Shown: positions 9,778 to 19,556, numbered from the stretch's first letter. The stretch is 64,000 nucleotides of DNA from Aquiflexum balticum DSM 16537 (GCF_900176595.1 NZ_LT838813.1:310001-374000); one strand, 5' to 3'. Made by a program: numbers and translations. Notes: generated by a model not told the origin, from the sequence alone.

Positions 9778-10701
9778 ATGAAAACATCATCCATTTTTTT
9801 TCTGGTCTTTCTGATGTACATCCAGCTGTTTGCCCAAAAGCAAAAAGTATGGTTGGATTCGGATACCGGGAATGAAATGGATGATCTTTATGCAATTGTA
9901 CGATTATTGAAGGAGCCTTCTCTGGACGTGGTTGGCTTAAGTTCAGCCCATTTTAATAATCCGGATCTTTTGGTTTTTGAAAAATGGAATGCCTATGATA
10001 CCAAAGATTTGAATACTTTGGAGGATAGTCAACGACTCAACAAACTTATTCTGAAAGCCATGGGGCTTTCCCATATCCCACATCCTAAAGGTGCAGATAG
10101 GCAAATCGGCAGAGCCTGGGGCGGTCAGGAACCAAGAGATTCTCCCACAGCGCAATCCATTATTTCTTTAGCCAAATCATTGCCCGAAGACGAAAAACTG
10201 GATATCCTGACTTTAGGGGCACTGACGAATGTGGCTTCTGCCATTATCATTGCTCCTGAAATTTTACCCAAAATACGTGTTTACGCTTTGGGAGCCAGAT
10301 ACAATCAAAACACTCGTGCCTGGAGCAAAAATGAGTTCAATATCAGAAATGACCTCAATGCCTTCGATTACCTTTTGGATCTTGCAGAACTTGATTTTAC
10401 CATCATGCCACTGGAAACTGCATTTCCATTGCAATTTGACAGGGACCTGACCTACCTCAAAACTGACGACAATGTCCCCGTAGAAAAAATTCTCGCCGAC
10501 AGATGGAGAGAACAAAATCCCCAGGATAAGACCAGGATCATGTGGGATTTGGCATTGGTACAAGCCTATATTTTGCCTCAGTATTCAGAGAAAATCACGG
10601 TAAATTCTCCTCCTGAGAACAAAACCTATACGGTTAAGATTTTTTCGAAGATAGACAGTCAAGCAATGACGGATGATTTTTGGAATGTGCTTAAAAAGTA
10701 A
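9778..10701 (+). CDS. Exported nucleoside hydrolase (IunH-like)
   Basis: A 307-residue protein with a signal peptide (residues 1-20, ending FAQ) followed directly by the calcium/ribose-binding motif WLDSDTGNEMDD (D27, D29, D35, D36), the hallmark of inosine-uridine nucleoside N-ribohydrolases. LTLGALTNVASAI around residue 145 is also characteristic. It would split ribonucleosides into base and ribose, here probably in the periplasm for nutrient scavenging. The acidic motif has two more residues between its halves than classic IunH, a variant common in exported Bacteroidota members. Likely co-transcribed with the upstream peptidase. Confidence 0.85.
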   Translation: MKTSSIFFLVFLMYIQLFAQKQKVWLDSDTGNEMDDLYAIVRLLKEPSLDVVGLSSAHFNNPDLLVFEKWNAYDTKDLNTLEDSQRLNKLILKAMGLSHIPHPKGADRQIGRAWGGQEPRDSPTAQSIISLAKSLPEDEKLDILTLGALTNVASAIIIAPEILPKIRVYALGARYNQNTRAWSKNEFNIRNDLNAFDYLLDLAELDFTIMPLETAFPLQFDRDLTYLKTDDNVPVEKILADRWREQNPQDKTRIMWDLALVQAYILPQYSEKITVNSPPENKTYTVKIFSKIDSQAMTDDFWNVLKK

Positions 10702-10834
10702 AAATTTTGCAGAAGAAAAATCCGCCAATTCTTCGCATAAATTCAGCAAGCAAAAAATCACCTTTCAAGGGAAAATAGTTTGTTGGTATTGCTAAAATCC
10801 ATACTTTAAATGCTCTATACAATAAATTCACCAG

Positions 10835-12979
10835 ATGAATAAATCACTAAGAACCCTGATTTGCCTCAATCTATTTGTATTTACCTTTTGCAGTGGCCCT
10901 GATATCCCCAACATGCTTGATTATAGCAAATGGGAAACTTTTGGCGGAACCAAAGATGCCGCCCGGTACTCCGCTTCCAGTCAGATCAATAAGGAAAACG
11001 TCAAAAATCTCGAAGTGGCCTGGACATTCAATACCGGTGATGCCACTGAAAGATCCCAAATCCAATGTCAACCAATTGTGGTAGATGGTGTATTATTTGC
11101 GACCAGTCCGCAGGTCAATGTTTTTGCATTGGATGCAGCTTCAGGAAAATTGCTTTGGCGATTCAATCCATCCCAATTGCTTGGAGGACAAAATTCCTGG
11201 GCCGGGACAAACCGAGGAGTGACCTATTGGCAAGAAGGCGATGATAAACGGATATTATTCACAGCTGGGAATTGGCTGATGGCCTTGAATGCTACAGACG
11301 GAAGACCCATCGAAACCTTTGGGGAAGGAGGAAAAGTGGATCTTCAGAAAAATCTGGATACGGATTTGGCAGAATTCCTGATCGTATCCAATACTCCTGG
11401 CATTATTTACAAAGACAAATTGATCATGGGTATGCGCCTTTCTGAAGGCCTTGATGCTGCCCCTGGTCATGTCCGGGCATTCAATGTGAAAACCGGAGAA
11501 AGAGAGTGGATCTTCCACACCATACCCCATCCTGGAGAATTCGGACATGATACTTGGGAAGCAGAATATTGGGATAAAATCGGCGCGGCCAATAACTGGG
11601 CCGGTATGAGTCTGGATGAAGCAAGAGGGATTGTGTATGTACCAACAGGTTCAGCAGCTTATGATTTTTGGGGTGGCTACCGTCACGGACAGAATTTATT
11701 TGCCAACAGCCTGATTGCATTAGATGCAAATACCGGGGAGAGAATCTGGCATTTTCAGGCCATTCACCATGATATTTGGGACCGGGACTTCCCAGCCAAT
11801 CCAAACTTGATCAGAATCAAAAAAGACGGAAAATGGATTGATGCTGTAGCACAAACTTCTAAGCAGGGTTACGTTTACGTTTTTGATAGGATCACAGGAG
11901 AACCTGTCTGGCCCATCCACGAAAAGGCCGTACCACAATCAGATCTTCCGGGAGAAAAAAGTTGGCCAACCCAACCTCAGCCAAAATTACCGGAGCCTTT
12001 TATGAGAATGGCCTACACAGATAATGAGATTCTTAGTCTCACCCCCGAATGGGAACAAGACATCAGGTCAAAACTGGAAAATGTAAAATATGGAGATATG
12101 TGGTTGCCCCCAAGTCATGAACATGGAATAGTTTTGTTCCCAGGAATGGATGGTGGGGCTGAATGGGGAGGTTCTTCTTTTGATCCTTTTACTCAAACCA
12201 TGTATATCAATGCCAATGAAATCCCTTGGGTGATAAAAATGGGTGCAAACCCAAAATTTGATAATTTAGGGCAAGGTATCTATGTGAACTACTGCGCCAA
12301 TTGCCATGGAGTAGACAGAAAGGGAAATCCACCTGCTTTCCCAACTTTGATGGACCTGAATAAAAATTTTAATGCATCTTCCTTAGACGCTTTAATCAAA
12401 AACGGGAAAGGGGCCATGCCGGCATTTGCACATATTTCAGAAAATGACAGGAAAGTATTGGTAGATTATCTTCTGGGAAAAGAACAGGATCCAAATGCAG
12501 AAAAGAAGGAACTTGAAGGCGGGGTGGAAAGGCTTACCCCTCAATATGTCATGCAAGGATATTCGAGGTTGCTGACCGAAGATGGCTATCCAGGTATTCA
12601 GCCTCCTTGGGGAACCCTTACTGCCATGGATATGAATACCGGTAAAATCAAATGGCAATCAGTTCTTGGAGAATTTGATGAATTGACTGAAAGGGGTTTT
12701 GAGCCAACAGGCTCGGAAAATTATGGGGGGCCTGTTACCACGGCCGGAGGTTTGGTATTTATTGCTGCCACCAAAGACGAGAAAATCAGAGCCTTTGATA
12801 AAGATACTGGAAAAGTGCTGTGGGAAGCAAAATTACCTGCTGCTGGTCATGCTACTCCTGCTGTCTACGAGAAAAATGGGAAACAATACATCGTTATTGC
12901 CTGTGGTGGCGGAAAAGGCACTAAATCCGGAGATGCTTATGTAGCTTTTGCTTTGCCTGAAATCGAAAAAAATAAATGA
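10835..12979 (+). CDS. PQQ-dependent dehydrogenase with cytochrome c domain, lipoprotein
   Basis: A 714-residue quinoprotein. The leader ends in a lipobox (VFTFC, C19), so it should be anchored on a membrane outside the cytoplasm. The body is an eight-bladed PQQ propeller with repeated docking motifs such as ALDAASGKLLWRF, LDANTGERIWHF, MDMNTGKIKWQS and FDKDTGKVLWEA. A cytochrome c domain is inserted at about residues 475-560, with heme motif YCANCHG and a later methionine ligand in GAMPAF. It would oxidise an alcohol or sugar and hand electrons to the heme. The substrate is unknown, and no PQQ biosynthesis genes are seen in this window. Confidence 0.85.
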   Translation: MNKSLRTLICLNLFVFTFCSGPDIPNMLDYSKWETFGGTKDAARYSASSQINKENVKNLEVAWTFNTGDATERSQIQCQPIVVDGVLFATSPQVNVFALDAASGKLLWRFNPSQLLGGQNSWAGTNRGVTYWQEGDDKRILFTAGNWLMALNATDGRPIETFGEGGKVDLQKNLDTDLAEFLIVSNTPGIIYKDKLIMGMRLSEGLDAAPGHVRAFNVKTGEREWIFHTIPHPGEFGHDTWEAEYWDKIGAANNWAGMSLDEARGIVYVPTGSAAYDFWGGYRHGQNLFANSLIALDANTGERIWHFQAIHHDIWDRDFPANPNLIRIKKDGKWIDAVAQTSKQGYVYVFDRITGEPVWPIHEKAVPQSDLPGEKSWPTQPQPKLPEPFMRMAYTDNEILSLTPEWEQDIRSKLENVKYGDMWLPPSHEHGIVLFPGMDGGAEWGGSSFDPFTQTMYINANEIPWVIKMGANPKFDNLGQGIYVNYCANCHGVDRKGNPPAFPTLMDLNKNFNASSLDALIKNGKGAMPAFAHISENDRKVLVDYLLGKEQDPNAEKKELEGGVERLTPQYVMQGYSRLLTEDGYPGIQPPWGTLTAMDMNTGKIKWQSVLGEFDELTERGFEPTGSENYGGPVTTAGGLVFIAATKDEKIRAFDKDTGKVLWEAKLPAAGHATPAVYEKNGKQYIVIACGGGKGTKSGDAYVAFALPEIEKNK

Positions 12980-13019
12980 AACCAACCCATCTTCCGGAAG
13001 AAAAGAAGATGGGTTGGTT
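12980..13019. terminator. Bidirectional terminator
   Basis: A 15-bp perfect stem (AACCAACCCATCTTC with its complement) directly after the PQQ dehydrogenase stop codon and directly before the stop of the convergent small gene. It probably ends transcription from both sides, though the T-runs are short. Confidence 0.7.
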
Positions 13020-13328
13020 CTATTTCTGACCCAACAAAGTCTTTATCCCTTCCAATAATTGCCTGAAACTTTCCTTGAAATGTACCTTTGACTCTTGAAA
13101 ATTGGGTTCCACTTCATCTTTATAAAGTTTCTCGACTTTTTCTTTTCCCTTATTAAATTCGTCTTCTAGGGTGGTCTTCTTTTCTTTTAAGTCTTTGATC
13201 TTCTTTTCAATTTCGTCCTTTGCCTCACCGCTTGCGTTGGTGCCTTTTTCGATTAATTGTTCTATTTTAGTGCCAATATCCTGAAGAAGCGATTCCACTT
13301 CTTCAAACCCTGTTTTTTTATCCGACAT
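13020..13328 (-). CDS. Small charged coiled-coil protein, hypothetical
   Basis: A 102-residue protein almost entirely of Lys, Glu, Leu and Asp in heptad-like order (for example KDLKEKKTTLEDEFNKGKEK), predicted to be one long helical coiled coil with no signal peptide. It is divergent from the hypothetical gene at 13363, with only 34 bp between starts, so the two may share a promoter region. Function unknown. Confidence 0.6.
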   Translation of the reverse strand: MSDKKTGFEEVESLLQDIGTKIEQLIEKGTNASGEAKDEIEKKIKDLKEKKTTLEDEFNKGKEKVEKLYKDEVEPNFQESKVHFKESFRQLLEGIKTLLGQK

Positions 13329-13362
13329 AATTCTAGATGTTTAATTTTAACCCTGTTAAACG

Positions 13363-14025
13363 ATGGTTTCTAATATAGTAAGTAAGCTTCAGACTACCAG
13401 CAAACTGAAATATAATTTATTTGAAAGTACTGAAAAGCTTTTCGGGGAACTGGAAATAATCTGTCGGGAATTAATGCAGGAAATTATTGAAACCAACAAA
13501 GAGGAAAAGCCCATTCCACTCAAAATTGAAAAAATCAATGATTATGAATTCATTTTTAGGATAGGTGGGGATGTTCTGATATTTATTTTGCAAAGTAACA
13601 TTGTCAGACTACCTGACGATACCTATCTCAGTAAATCCAAATATTTAAAAAAAGATGTCTCTCTCAGGTATTTTGGGCAGATTCTGATTTATAACTTTCT
13701 CAGTGATACCTTGACATTCGGCAGACTCGAGGACCCTGGATATTTGATAGGGAGAATTCTACTCAATAGAGAAAATAAATTCTTTTTGGAAGGGGACAGA
13801 AAAATTGTTTTCAACTTTCCTGAACTGAAGGATAACCCCGTTTCCAAAGAAAAAATGAGGGATTTGGTGGAGCAATTGGTGGTTTCGGTATTGGAAAATG
13901 ATCTTCTTGCACCGGCCTTTCAGGACATTATGCTGATCTCCTACCACCAAAAACTGGAACATACATCCAGCATGGGCAATCCCCAAAAAATCGGATTTGA
14001 TCTATTTGCCAAAAATAGGGAATAA
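13363..14025 (+). CDS. Conserved-looking hypothetical cytoplasmic protein
   Basis: A 220-residue protein without signal peptide or membrane segment that I do not recognise. It has a helical N-terminal third (about residues 1-50) and then a beta-rich core (DYEFIFRIGGDVLIFIL, then RYFGQILIYNFLSDTLTFGRL). Its stop codon abuts the stop of the convergent ABC exporter with no gap, so the two mRNAs end head-on with no visible terminator between. Confidence 0.6.
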   Translation: MVSNIVSKLQTTSKLKYNLFESTEKLFGELEIICRELMQEIIETNKEEKPIPLKIEKINDYEFIFRIGGDVLIFILQSNIVRLPDDTYLSKSKYLKKDVSLRYFGQILIYNFLSDTLTFGRLEDPGYLIGRILLNRENKFFLEGDRKIVFNFPELKDNPVSKEKMRDLVEQLVVSVLENDLLAPAFQDIMLISYHQKLEHTSSMGNPQKIGFDLFAKNRE

Positions 14026-15816
14026 TTATTCGTCTACCAGTTCATTGGCACTGGTCTGTTTTTCATAGAGTTCTGCGTAGGTACCTTTTTGCGCCATCAG
14101 AACTTCATGAGTACCCTGTTCTACCAATCTTCCGTCATCAAGTACAATTATCTTATCGGCAAGCTTGGCTGAAGAAACCCGATGCGAAATAATGATAGAG
14201 GTCCTTTTTGTCATTATGTCCTTCAGCGCATTCAAAATGGCATTTTCTGTTTTGGTATCCACAGCTGAAAGACAATCATCCAAAAGCAGTATACTAGGTT
14301 CTTTAGCTATAGCCCTGGCAATAGAAACTCTTTGCTTTTGACCCCCCGAAAGGGTAACGCCGCGCTCTCCCAATTTTGTCTCAAAGCCGTTCTGAAACTC
14401 AATGATATTTTGATAAACATCTGCATCTTTGGCCGCTTTTTCAATTTTATCTTTTTCGATTTCATCCAGACCAAAAGCAATATTGCTTTCAATGGTATCG
14501 CTGAAAAGAAATACATCTTGGGGAACATAGCCGATTTGTTTTCTCAAGCTGGAAATGTCATATTCATTGATATTCCTTCCATCAATCCATATCTCTCCTT
14601 CAGTGGGGTCATACATCCTGAGCAATAAATTGGCGATTGTTGACTTACCTGAACCGGTAGTACCGATAATTGCCAGAGATTCTCCGGAATTGATCGTGAA
14701 ACTGACATTCTCCAAGGCCTTGATACCCGAGTCAGGATATACAAAAGAAACATTTCTGACTTCAATATTTCCGGCAATGTGGTCATTCAAAGCATGGGAG
14801 CTGATCATAGGGTTTTCTTCATCCAAAAATTCATTGATCCTTGCCTGCGAAGCTGCTGCCCTTTGAATGATACTCGTGACCCATCCAAGAGAAGTAACAG
14901 GCCAGGTCAACATGTTGACATACAATATAAATTCGGCAATCACCCCATACCCGATCCTGCCTTCCATCACTTGAATACCTCCAATATAAACTGTCAGAAT
15001 AGTACTGATACCTATCAGGGCCATTATCAGCGGAAAAAAGAGAGATTGAACCATAGTCAGACTGATGGATTTTTCCTTATAATCCTCACTTGCTTTTGTG
15101 AAATCATTTGCACTGTCATCTTCCCTGACAAAAGCCTTCAAAACCCGTATTCCTGAAAACGCTTCCTGAACAAATGTGCTCAATCCGGAAAGACTTCTTT
15201 GGATTTTCTCAGACCGCTCATTGATCATGTTATTGACAAAATAAATGCTGATGGAAAGTATCGGCAAAGGCAACAAGGAATAGATCGTAAGTTCCACATT
15301 GACTGTCAACATATACCCGATTACCAATGGAAAAAGTACAAGTAAATTTATACCATACATCAGTGCCGGACCCAGATACATCCTGACTTTACTGACGTCT
15401 TCAGTTATTCTTGCCATCAAATCCCCTGTACTGTTTTTCCGATAAAAGCTTAGGGGTAGTTTCTGATAATGTTCAAAAATATCATTCTTAAGATCATATT
15501 CAATCAGCCTAGACATGATGATGACCGTCTGTCGGATGAGGAAAAGAAAAAATCCTCTCAATAGAGCCATTATTAAAATCAATACCCCAAAAACCAGGAC
15601 AAATTTCAAGAATCCACTTCTTGCCATTTCAGCCAATTGACCATCTCCAAATACCTGATAATAGGTAAAACTCTCTACCACAAAATCTATTGAGATTCTG
15701 ACCAATTGGGCTGGAATAATTACAAAAATGTTGGAAATAATAGTGAATAATGTTCCCAAAAGGAGATACCACTTATATTTATATAAATATTTATTTAATC
15801 GGAGAAGATGTTTCAC
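14026..15816 (-). CDS. ABC exporter half-transporter (membrane domain plus ATPase)
   Basis: A 596-residue fused permease-ATPase of the MsbA/multidrug exporter type that would work as a homodimer. Six membrane helices fill residues 1-320. The nucleotide-binding domain shows Walker A GTTGSGKST (about 385), signature LSGGQKQR, Walker B ILLLDDCLSAVD and the switch histidine in IIISHRVSS. Walker B reads LLLDDC where most exporters have LLLDEA: aspartate replaces the usual catalytic glutamate, which occurs in one half of heterodimeric exporters and in some other MsbA-like proteins and may lower activity. No partner half-transporter is adjacent. Substrate unknown. Confidence 0.88.
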   Translation of the reverse strand: MKHLLRLNKYLYKYKWYLLLGTLFTIISNIFVIIPAQLVRISIDFVVESFTYYQVFGDGQLAEMARSGFLKFVLVFGVLILIMALLRGFFLFLIRQTVIIMSRLIEYDLKNDIFEHYQKLPLSFYRKNSTGDLMARITEDVSKVRMYLGPALMYGINLLVLFPLVIGYMLTVNVELTIYSLLPLPILSISIYFVNNMINERSEKIQRSLSGLSTFVQEAFSGIRVLKAFVREDDSANDFTKASEDYKEKSISLTMVQSLFFPLIMALIGISTILTVYIGGIQVMEGRIGYGVIAEFILYVNMLTWPVTSLGWVTSIIQRAAASQARINEFLDEENPMISSHALNDHIAGNIEVRNVSFVYPDSGIKALENVSFTINSGESLAIIGTTGSGKSTIANLLLRMYDPTEGEIWIDGRNINEYDISSLRKQIGYVPQDVFLFSDTIESNIAFGLDEIEKDKIEKAAKDADVYQNIIEFQNGFETKLGERGVTLSGGQKQRVSIARAIAKEPSILLLDDCLSAVDTKTENAILNALKDIMTKRTSIIISHRVSSAKLADKIIVLDDGRLVEQGTHEVLMAQKGTYAELYEKQTSANELVDE

Positions 15817-15894
15817 AAAATAAAAACTTTAAAATCACTTGATAAGTTTTATAATACTCTAGTAATTGCACTAGTAAAGCCCAAACAAAATATA

Positions 15895-15902
15895 TAATTT
15901 TG
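15895..15902 (+). promoter_or_regulatory. Candidate -7 promoter element of leucine dehydrogenase gene
   Basis: TAATTTTG matches the Bacteroidota housekeeping -7 element TAnnTTTG and lies 61 bp before the start codon. The -33 element is not clear. Confidence 0.5.
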
Positions 15903-15963
15903 CGGCCAGCATTTTACAATACACTAAGCCCAAATATAACACATTAATAAAATCCAAGTTCAA

Positions 15964-17064
15964 ATGGTTGAGATTAATACTGAGGAAAAAGTAAGAGAAG
16001 GATCCATCTACGGACAGATTACTTCCTTAGGTCACGAACAACTGGTCTTTTGTTATGATGAACCGACCGGATTAAAGGCTATCATAGGCATCCACAATAC
16101 TACCCTCGGCCCTGCTTTGGGAGGTACAAGAATGTGGAATTATACATCAGAGGCGGAAGCTATTACTGATGTATTGAGGTTGTCTAGAGGGATGACTTTT
16201 AAAGCTGCTATTTCAGGATTGAATTTAGGAGGTGGAAAAGCGGTACTCATTGGAGATCCAAAACTCAAAAATGAAGCCTTTCTAAGAAGATTCGGAAGAT
16301 TTATTGATAGCTTAGGCGGCCGATACATCACTGCCGAAGATGTCAATATGAAAACCAGCGATATGGAATATATCGCCATGGAAAGCAAATATGTCACCGG
16401 TCTTCCTGAAATCAAAGGAGGAGGTGGAGATCCTTCTCCGGTCACGGCTTACGGGACTTATCTTGGGATGAAAGCGGCTACAAAAAAAGCTTATGGCTCA
16501 GATAGTCTTACCGGAAAAAAAATAGCCGTGCAAGGAATCGGCCAAGTTGGCAAATACCTCGTTGAACACCTCATCAAAGAAAGAGCTGAAGTTTTTATCA
16601 CAGATATTTTTGAAGACAGGCTGATCCAAGTTGCAAAGGAAACCGGAGCTAAAGTAGTCGATTCAAATACTATTTATGATATCGATATGGACATTTATGC
16701 CCCATGTGCACTCGGCGCTACAGTCAATGACCAAACTATAGACAGGCTAAAATGTAAGGTGATTGCAGGTGCCGCCAACAATCAGCTTCAGGATGAGGAA
16801 AAGCATGGAAAAATACTTTTGGAAAAAGGCATTATCTATGCCCCGGATTTCCTTATCAATGCAGGTGGACTGATCAATGTATATGCCGAATTCCTTGGTG
16901 GATATAACCGAGAGGAAACTTACAAAAAGGCGGACCGCATTTATGACATATGTACATCAATTTTGGATAAATCGGAAAAAGAAAATATTCCCGCACAACA
17001 GGCCGCAATAGAAATGGCCTGGAACAGAATCGAGTCCATGGGGAAGATTAAATTACCCTATTAA
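15964..17064 (+). CDS. Leucine dehydrogenase (Glu/Leu/Phe/Val dehydrogenase family)
   Basis: A 366-residue NAD-dependent amino acid dehydrogenase that reversibly deaminates branched-chain amino acids to keto acids. The catalytic region is clear: LGPALGGTRMW (about residue 43) and GLNLGGGKAVLIGD with the catalytic lysine near residue 93. The dinucleotide fold GIGQVGKYLVEHL follows around residue 193, and GAANNQL later. Length and motifs fit leucine or valine dehydrogenase rather than glutamate dehydrogenase (about 450 residues). It is monocistronic, between its own promoter and a hairpin terminator. Confidence 0.9.
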   Translation: MVEINTEEKVREGSIYGQITSLGHEQLVFCYDEPTGLKAIIGIHNTTLGPALGGTRMWNYTSEAEAITDVLRLSRGMTFKAAISGLNLGGGKAVLIGDPKLKNEAFLRRFGRFIDSLGGRYITAEDVNMKTSDMEYIAMESKYVTGLPEIKGGGGDPSPVTAYGTYLGMKAATKKAYGSDSLTGKKIAVQGIGQVGKYLVEHLIKERAEVFITDIFEDRLIQVAKETGAKVVDSNTIYDIDMDIYAPCALGATVNDQTIDRLKCKVIAGAANNQLQDEEKHGKILLEKGIIYAPDFLINAGGLINVYAEFLGGYNREETYKKADRIYDICTSILDKSEKENIPAQQAAIEMAWNRIESMGKIKLPY

Positions 17065-17076
17065 AAATAAAAAAAT

Positions 17077-17113
17077 CAGACCGGTGCTTTGGAACTGAAT
17101 AAGTACCGGTCTG
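17077..17113 (+). terminator. Terminator of leucine dehydrogenase gene
   Basis: A 9-bp GC-rich stem (CAGACCGGT / ACCGGTCTG) 12 bp after the stop codon, followed by a T-rich stretch. Confidence 0.65.
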
Positions 17114-17198
17114 GTTTAATGTTTTCAGGCAGGATAAAGAATCCAATATCCTTTATCGTACATCAAAATATTTATATTTACGTTCTTTAATTTCAGGT

Positions 17199-18374
17199 AT
17201 GTTAAACAGAAGAATACTCAGGGTAAAAGCCTTTCAGAATTTATACGCCTACGAACAATGTAAGGGGTCAAATTTTACGCTTGCAAAGGATCATATCAGA
17301 GAGGTGTTTCAGCCTGACCTGAACAGCATGGAAGTGCAGGACAAAGTGCTTCTAAAGAAAGAAGGTGAAATGTCTGTGGAAGCTTTTGTCAAAAATCTGG
17401 AAACAGACACTTTTAAGCCCAATGGCAGCCTGAACGAAAAAATCAATTCTGAGGCAAAATCAGCCATCAATGAATATCATAAAGCCAATAAAAAAGACAG
17501 GGACTTTTTATTGAAAAATATGATTTCTTCAGCGGAAAAAATTCCACAGTTATATTTATTTGCCATTCAGTTATTGATCGCTTTTGGAGATCATGTCTTG
17601 GGGGAAGCTGAAAAAAAGAAACGCAGATCTGGGGACACAGTCATTTTCTCCGCAGGTGAAAGTAATCTTGCCAACAATGCGATTATTCAGGGAATAAAAA
17701 ATTCTCTCGATTTTCAAAATGCTGTTTCAAGACATCATGCAGTTATTTCGGAATTGGAATTGGAAATCAAGGAATGGTTTAGGGATTATATCAGACCTCT
17801 CGAGGCCTATCAGGAATATATCAAAATAGAAAGTCCGAGTTTGGATCAGGATTACCAAATTGCAGATACTATTCTTAAAAAAGTGATTTTCAAATCAGAA
17901 GCAGTTCTGAATTTTTTCTCTGAAAAAGACATGAACTGGACAGAAAACAAAGCCGTCGTTCGGAGTCTGGCATCAAAAGTATTGAAAAATCAGTTAGAGA
18001 ATGTAGGGGATGTACTTCCTGAAATTGCCATCAATTGGGAGGAGGATAAGGAATTTTTCCAAAATATATTTAACTTGACCATCGAAAACGACGAAAACAA
18101 CAGATTACTTATCGCCCAAAAAACACAGAATTGGGATATAGAAAGAATAGCCCAAACGGACAAAATCATCATCTCAATGGCATTGACAGAAATGATGCTT
18201 TTCCCAAGTATTCCTGTCAAAGTCACTATCAATGAGTATATTGACATCTCAAAAACTTATAGTACCCCCAAAAGCAAACAATTTGTCAATGGATTATTGG
18301 ATGTTTTGTCAAAAGATTTAACCGAAAAAGGTCTCATACGTAAAAGTGGTAGAGGTCTATTAGATAACAAATAA
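17199..18374 (+). CDS. nusB: Transcription antitermination factor NusB, long Bacteroidota form
   Basis: NusB binds boxA RNA with S10/NusE and supports antitermination on rRNA operons. Classic NusB is about 140 residues; this is 391. The opening RRILRVKAFQNLYAYEQ matches the NusB N-terminus, and the recognisable NusB core is the C-terminal ~140 residues (NWDIERIAQTDKIIISMALTE, then KVTINEYIDISKTYSTPKS). The middle (about residues 60-230) is the extra helical segment typical of Bacteroidota NusB. It heads a run of six same-strand genes with gaps of at most 12 bp, one of them an overlap. Confidence 0.92.
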   Translation: MLNRRILRVKAFQNLYAYEQCKGSNFTLAKDHIREVFQPDLNSMEVQDKVLLKKEGEMSVEAFVKNLETDTFKPNGSLNEKINSEAKSAINEYHKANKKDRDFLLKNMISSAEKIPQLYLFAIQLLIAFGDHVLGEAEKKKRRSGDTVIFSAGESNLANNAIIQGIKNSLDFQNAVSRHHAVISELELEIKEWFRDYIRPLEAYQEYIKIESPSLDQDYQIADTILKKVIFKSEAVLNFFSEKDMNWTENKAVVRSLASKVLKNQLENVGDVLPEIAINWEEDKEFFQNIFNLTIENDENNRLLIAQKTQNWDIERIAQTDKIIISMALTEMMLFPSIPVKVTINEYIDISKTYSTPKSKQFVNGLLDVLSKDLTEKGLIRKSGRGLLDNK

Positions 18375-18386
18375 AACACTAAACCA

Positions 18387-18689
18387 ATGAGCAATAACTC
18401 AAACTCCTGGATTGCATTTTTGGCCGGCGCCGGTATAGGTGCTGCTATTGGAATCCTTTTCGCACCAGATACAGGAAAAAATACCCGTGACAAACTTTCA
18501 TACCAACTTTTCAAATATAAAGAAGAGTTGGAAAAACTTGTCAGTGATTTGAAAGATGGAAAAAATCTTCCATTGAACGAGGCTAAATCAGAAGGTAACA
18601 AAGTGATTTCCGATGCAAAAAACAAAGCTGAGAATTTGCTCAGTGACGTGAATAAACTTATAGAACAAATAAACCGAGAATCGAATTAA
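18387..18689 (+). CDS. YtxH domain-containing protein
   Basis: A 100-residue protein with one glycine-rich membrane segment (FLAGAGIGAAIGILFAP, residues 9-27) followed by a Lys/Glu helical tail, the layout of YtxH family proteins. These are often stress-related and membrane-bound, but their role is not well defined. It starts 12 bp after nusB and 12 bp before the next gene, in the same probable operon. Confidence 0.8.
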   Translation: MSNNSNSWIAFLAGAGIGAAIGILFAPDTGKNTRDKLSYQLFKYKEELEKLVSDLKDGKNLPLNEAKSEGNKVISDAKNKAENLLSDVNKLIEQINRESN

Positions 18690-18701
18690 TTAAAAACTAT
18701 T

Positions 18702-19238
18702 ATGAGATACCTAAAATTATCTGCCATGGCTATTGCCATTGCCGTCACCGCTGTGGGTTGCGAAACCAAAAACGATCAAAGTGATAAAATCGCAGAATTG
18801 GAACAAAAACTAGCCCGTTTGGAAGCTTCTCAAGCTGTTCCGTCCAATGTCAGCTCTGTTACAGCTGCAGATCCGGGAAGTTTGGGTTCGTTTCAATTTC
18901 AGGAAATGGAATATGATTTTGGAACAATCAATGAAGGAAGTGTCGTAGAGCACGTATTTAATTTTACCAATAGCGGCCAAGCTCCCTTGGTAATTTCAAA
19001 TATCACCGCCTCTTGTGGTTGTACAAGTCCTGACTGGACCAAAACTCCTATCAAACCAGGAGATGAAGGCTTTGTAAAGGTGGTATTCAATTCAACAGCA
19101 AAAACCGGAACACAGGCTCCGACTGTCACTATTCAGGCCAATACCAATCCTAATGTAACCAGATTGAGGTTAAAAGGAAATGTAACTCCAAAATTAGCTG
19201 GAGCAAATCCAAATCAACTGGGCCCGGTTAAAAAATAA
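18702..19238 (+). CDS. DUF1573 lipoprotein
   Basis: A 178-residue protein with a lipobox at the end of its leader (AVGC, C20) and a short coiled-coil linker (IAELEQKLARLEAS). A DUF1573 domain (about residues 68-165) follows, showing EYDFGTINEGSVVEHVFNF, SCGCTSPDW and GTQAPTVTIQANT, which are typical of this immunoglobulin-like family. Function is unknown; Bacteroidota have many copies, usually exported. Position in the nusB operon is conserved-looking but uninformative about role. Confidence 0.88.
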   Translation: MRYLKLSAMAIAIAVTAVGCETKNDQSDKIAELEQKLARLEASQAVPSNVSSVTAADPGSLGSFQFQEMEYDFGTINEGSVVEHVFNFTNSGQAPLVISNITASCGCTSPDWTKTPIKPGDEGFVKVVFNSTAKTGTQAPTVTIQANTNPNVTRLRLKGNVTPKLAGANPNQLGPVKK

Positions 19239-19241
19239 AAT

Positions 19242-19556
19242 ATGAAACTTTGGATTTTACTTCAGATAGACGGTGGTTCGGGAATCATGGGACAGGTATT
19301 CCTTTTTGGTTCCATTATTCTGATTATGTATTTTTTCATGATCAGACCCCAACAAAAAAAACAAAAGGAAACCAAGAATTTCCTTGAATCAATAAAAAAA
19401 GGTGACCCTGTAGTCACTATAGGAGGTATCCATGGAAAAATATATTCCATAGAAGGGGATACCTTGACTTTGGAACTGGATAAAGGAATGAAAATCAAAG
19501 TTGAAAAATCAGCCGTTTCTGCTGATTTCACAAAAAAAGCTATAGGAACAAAATAA
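19242..19556 (+). CDS. yajC: Preprotein translocase subunit YajC
   Basis: A 104-residue inner-membrane protein that joins the SecDF-YajC complex. The single membrane helix (VFLFGSIILIMYFFMIRPQQ, residues 22-41) ending in IRPQQKKQKE is diagnostic, followed by the cytosolic KKGDPVVTIGGIHGKI domain. It starts 3 bp after the DUF1573 stop. Confidence 0.95.
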   Translation: MKLWILLQIDGGSGIMGQVFLFGSIILIMYFFMIRPQQKKQKETKNFLESIKKGDPVVTIGGIHGKIYSIEGDTLTLELDKGMKIKVEKSAVSADFTKKAIGTK

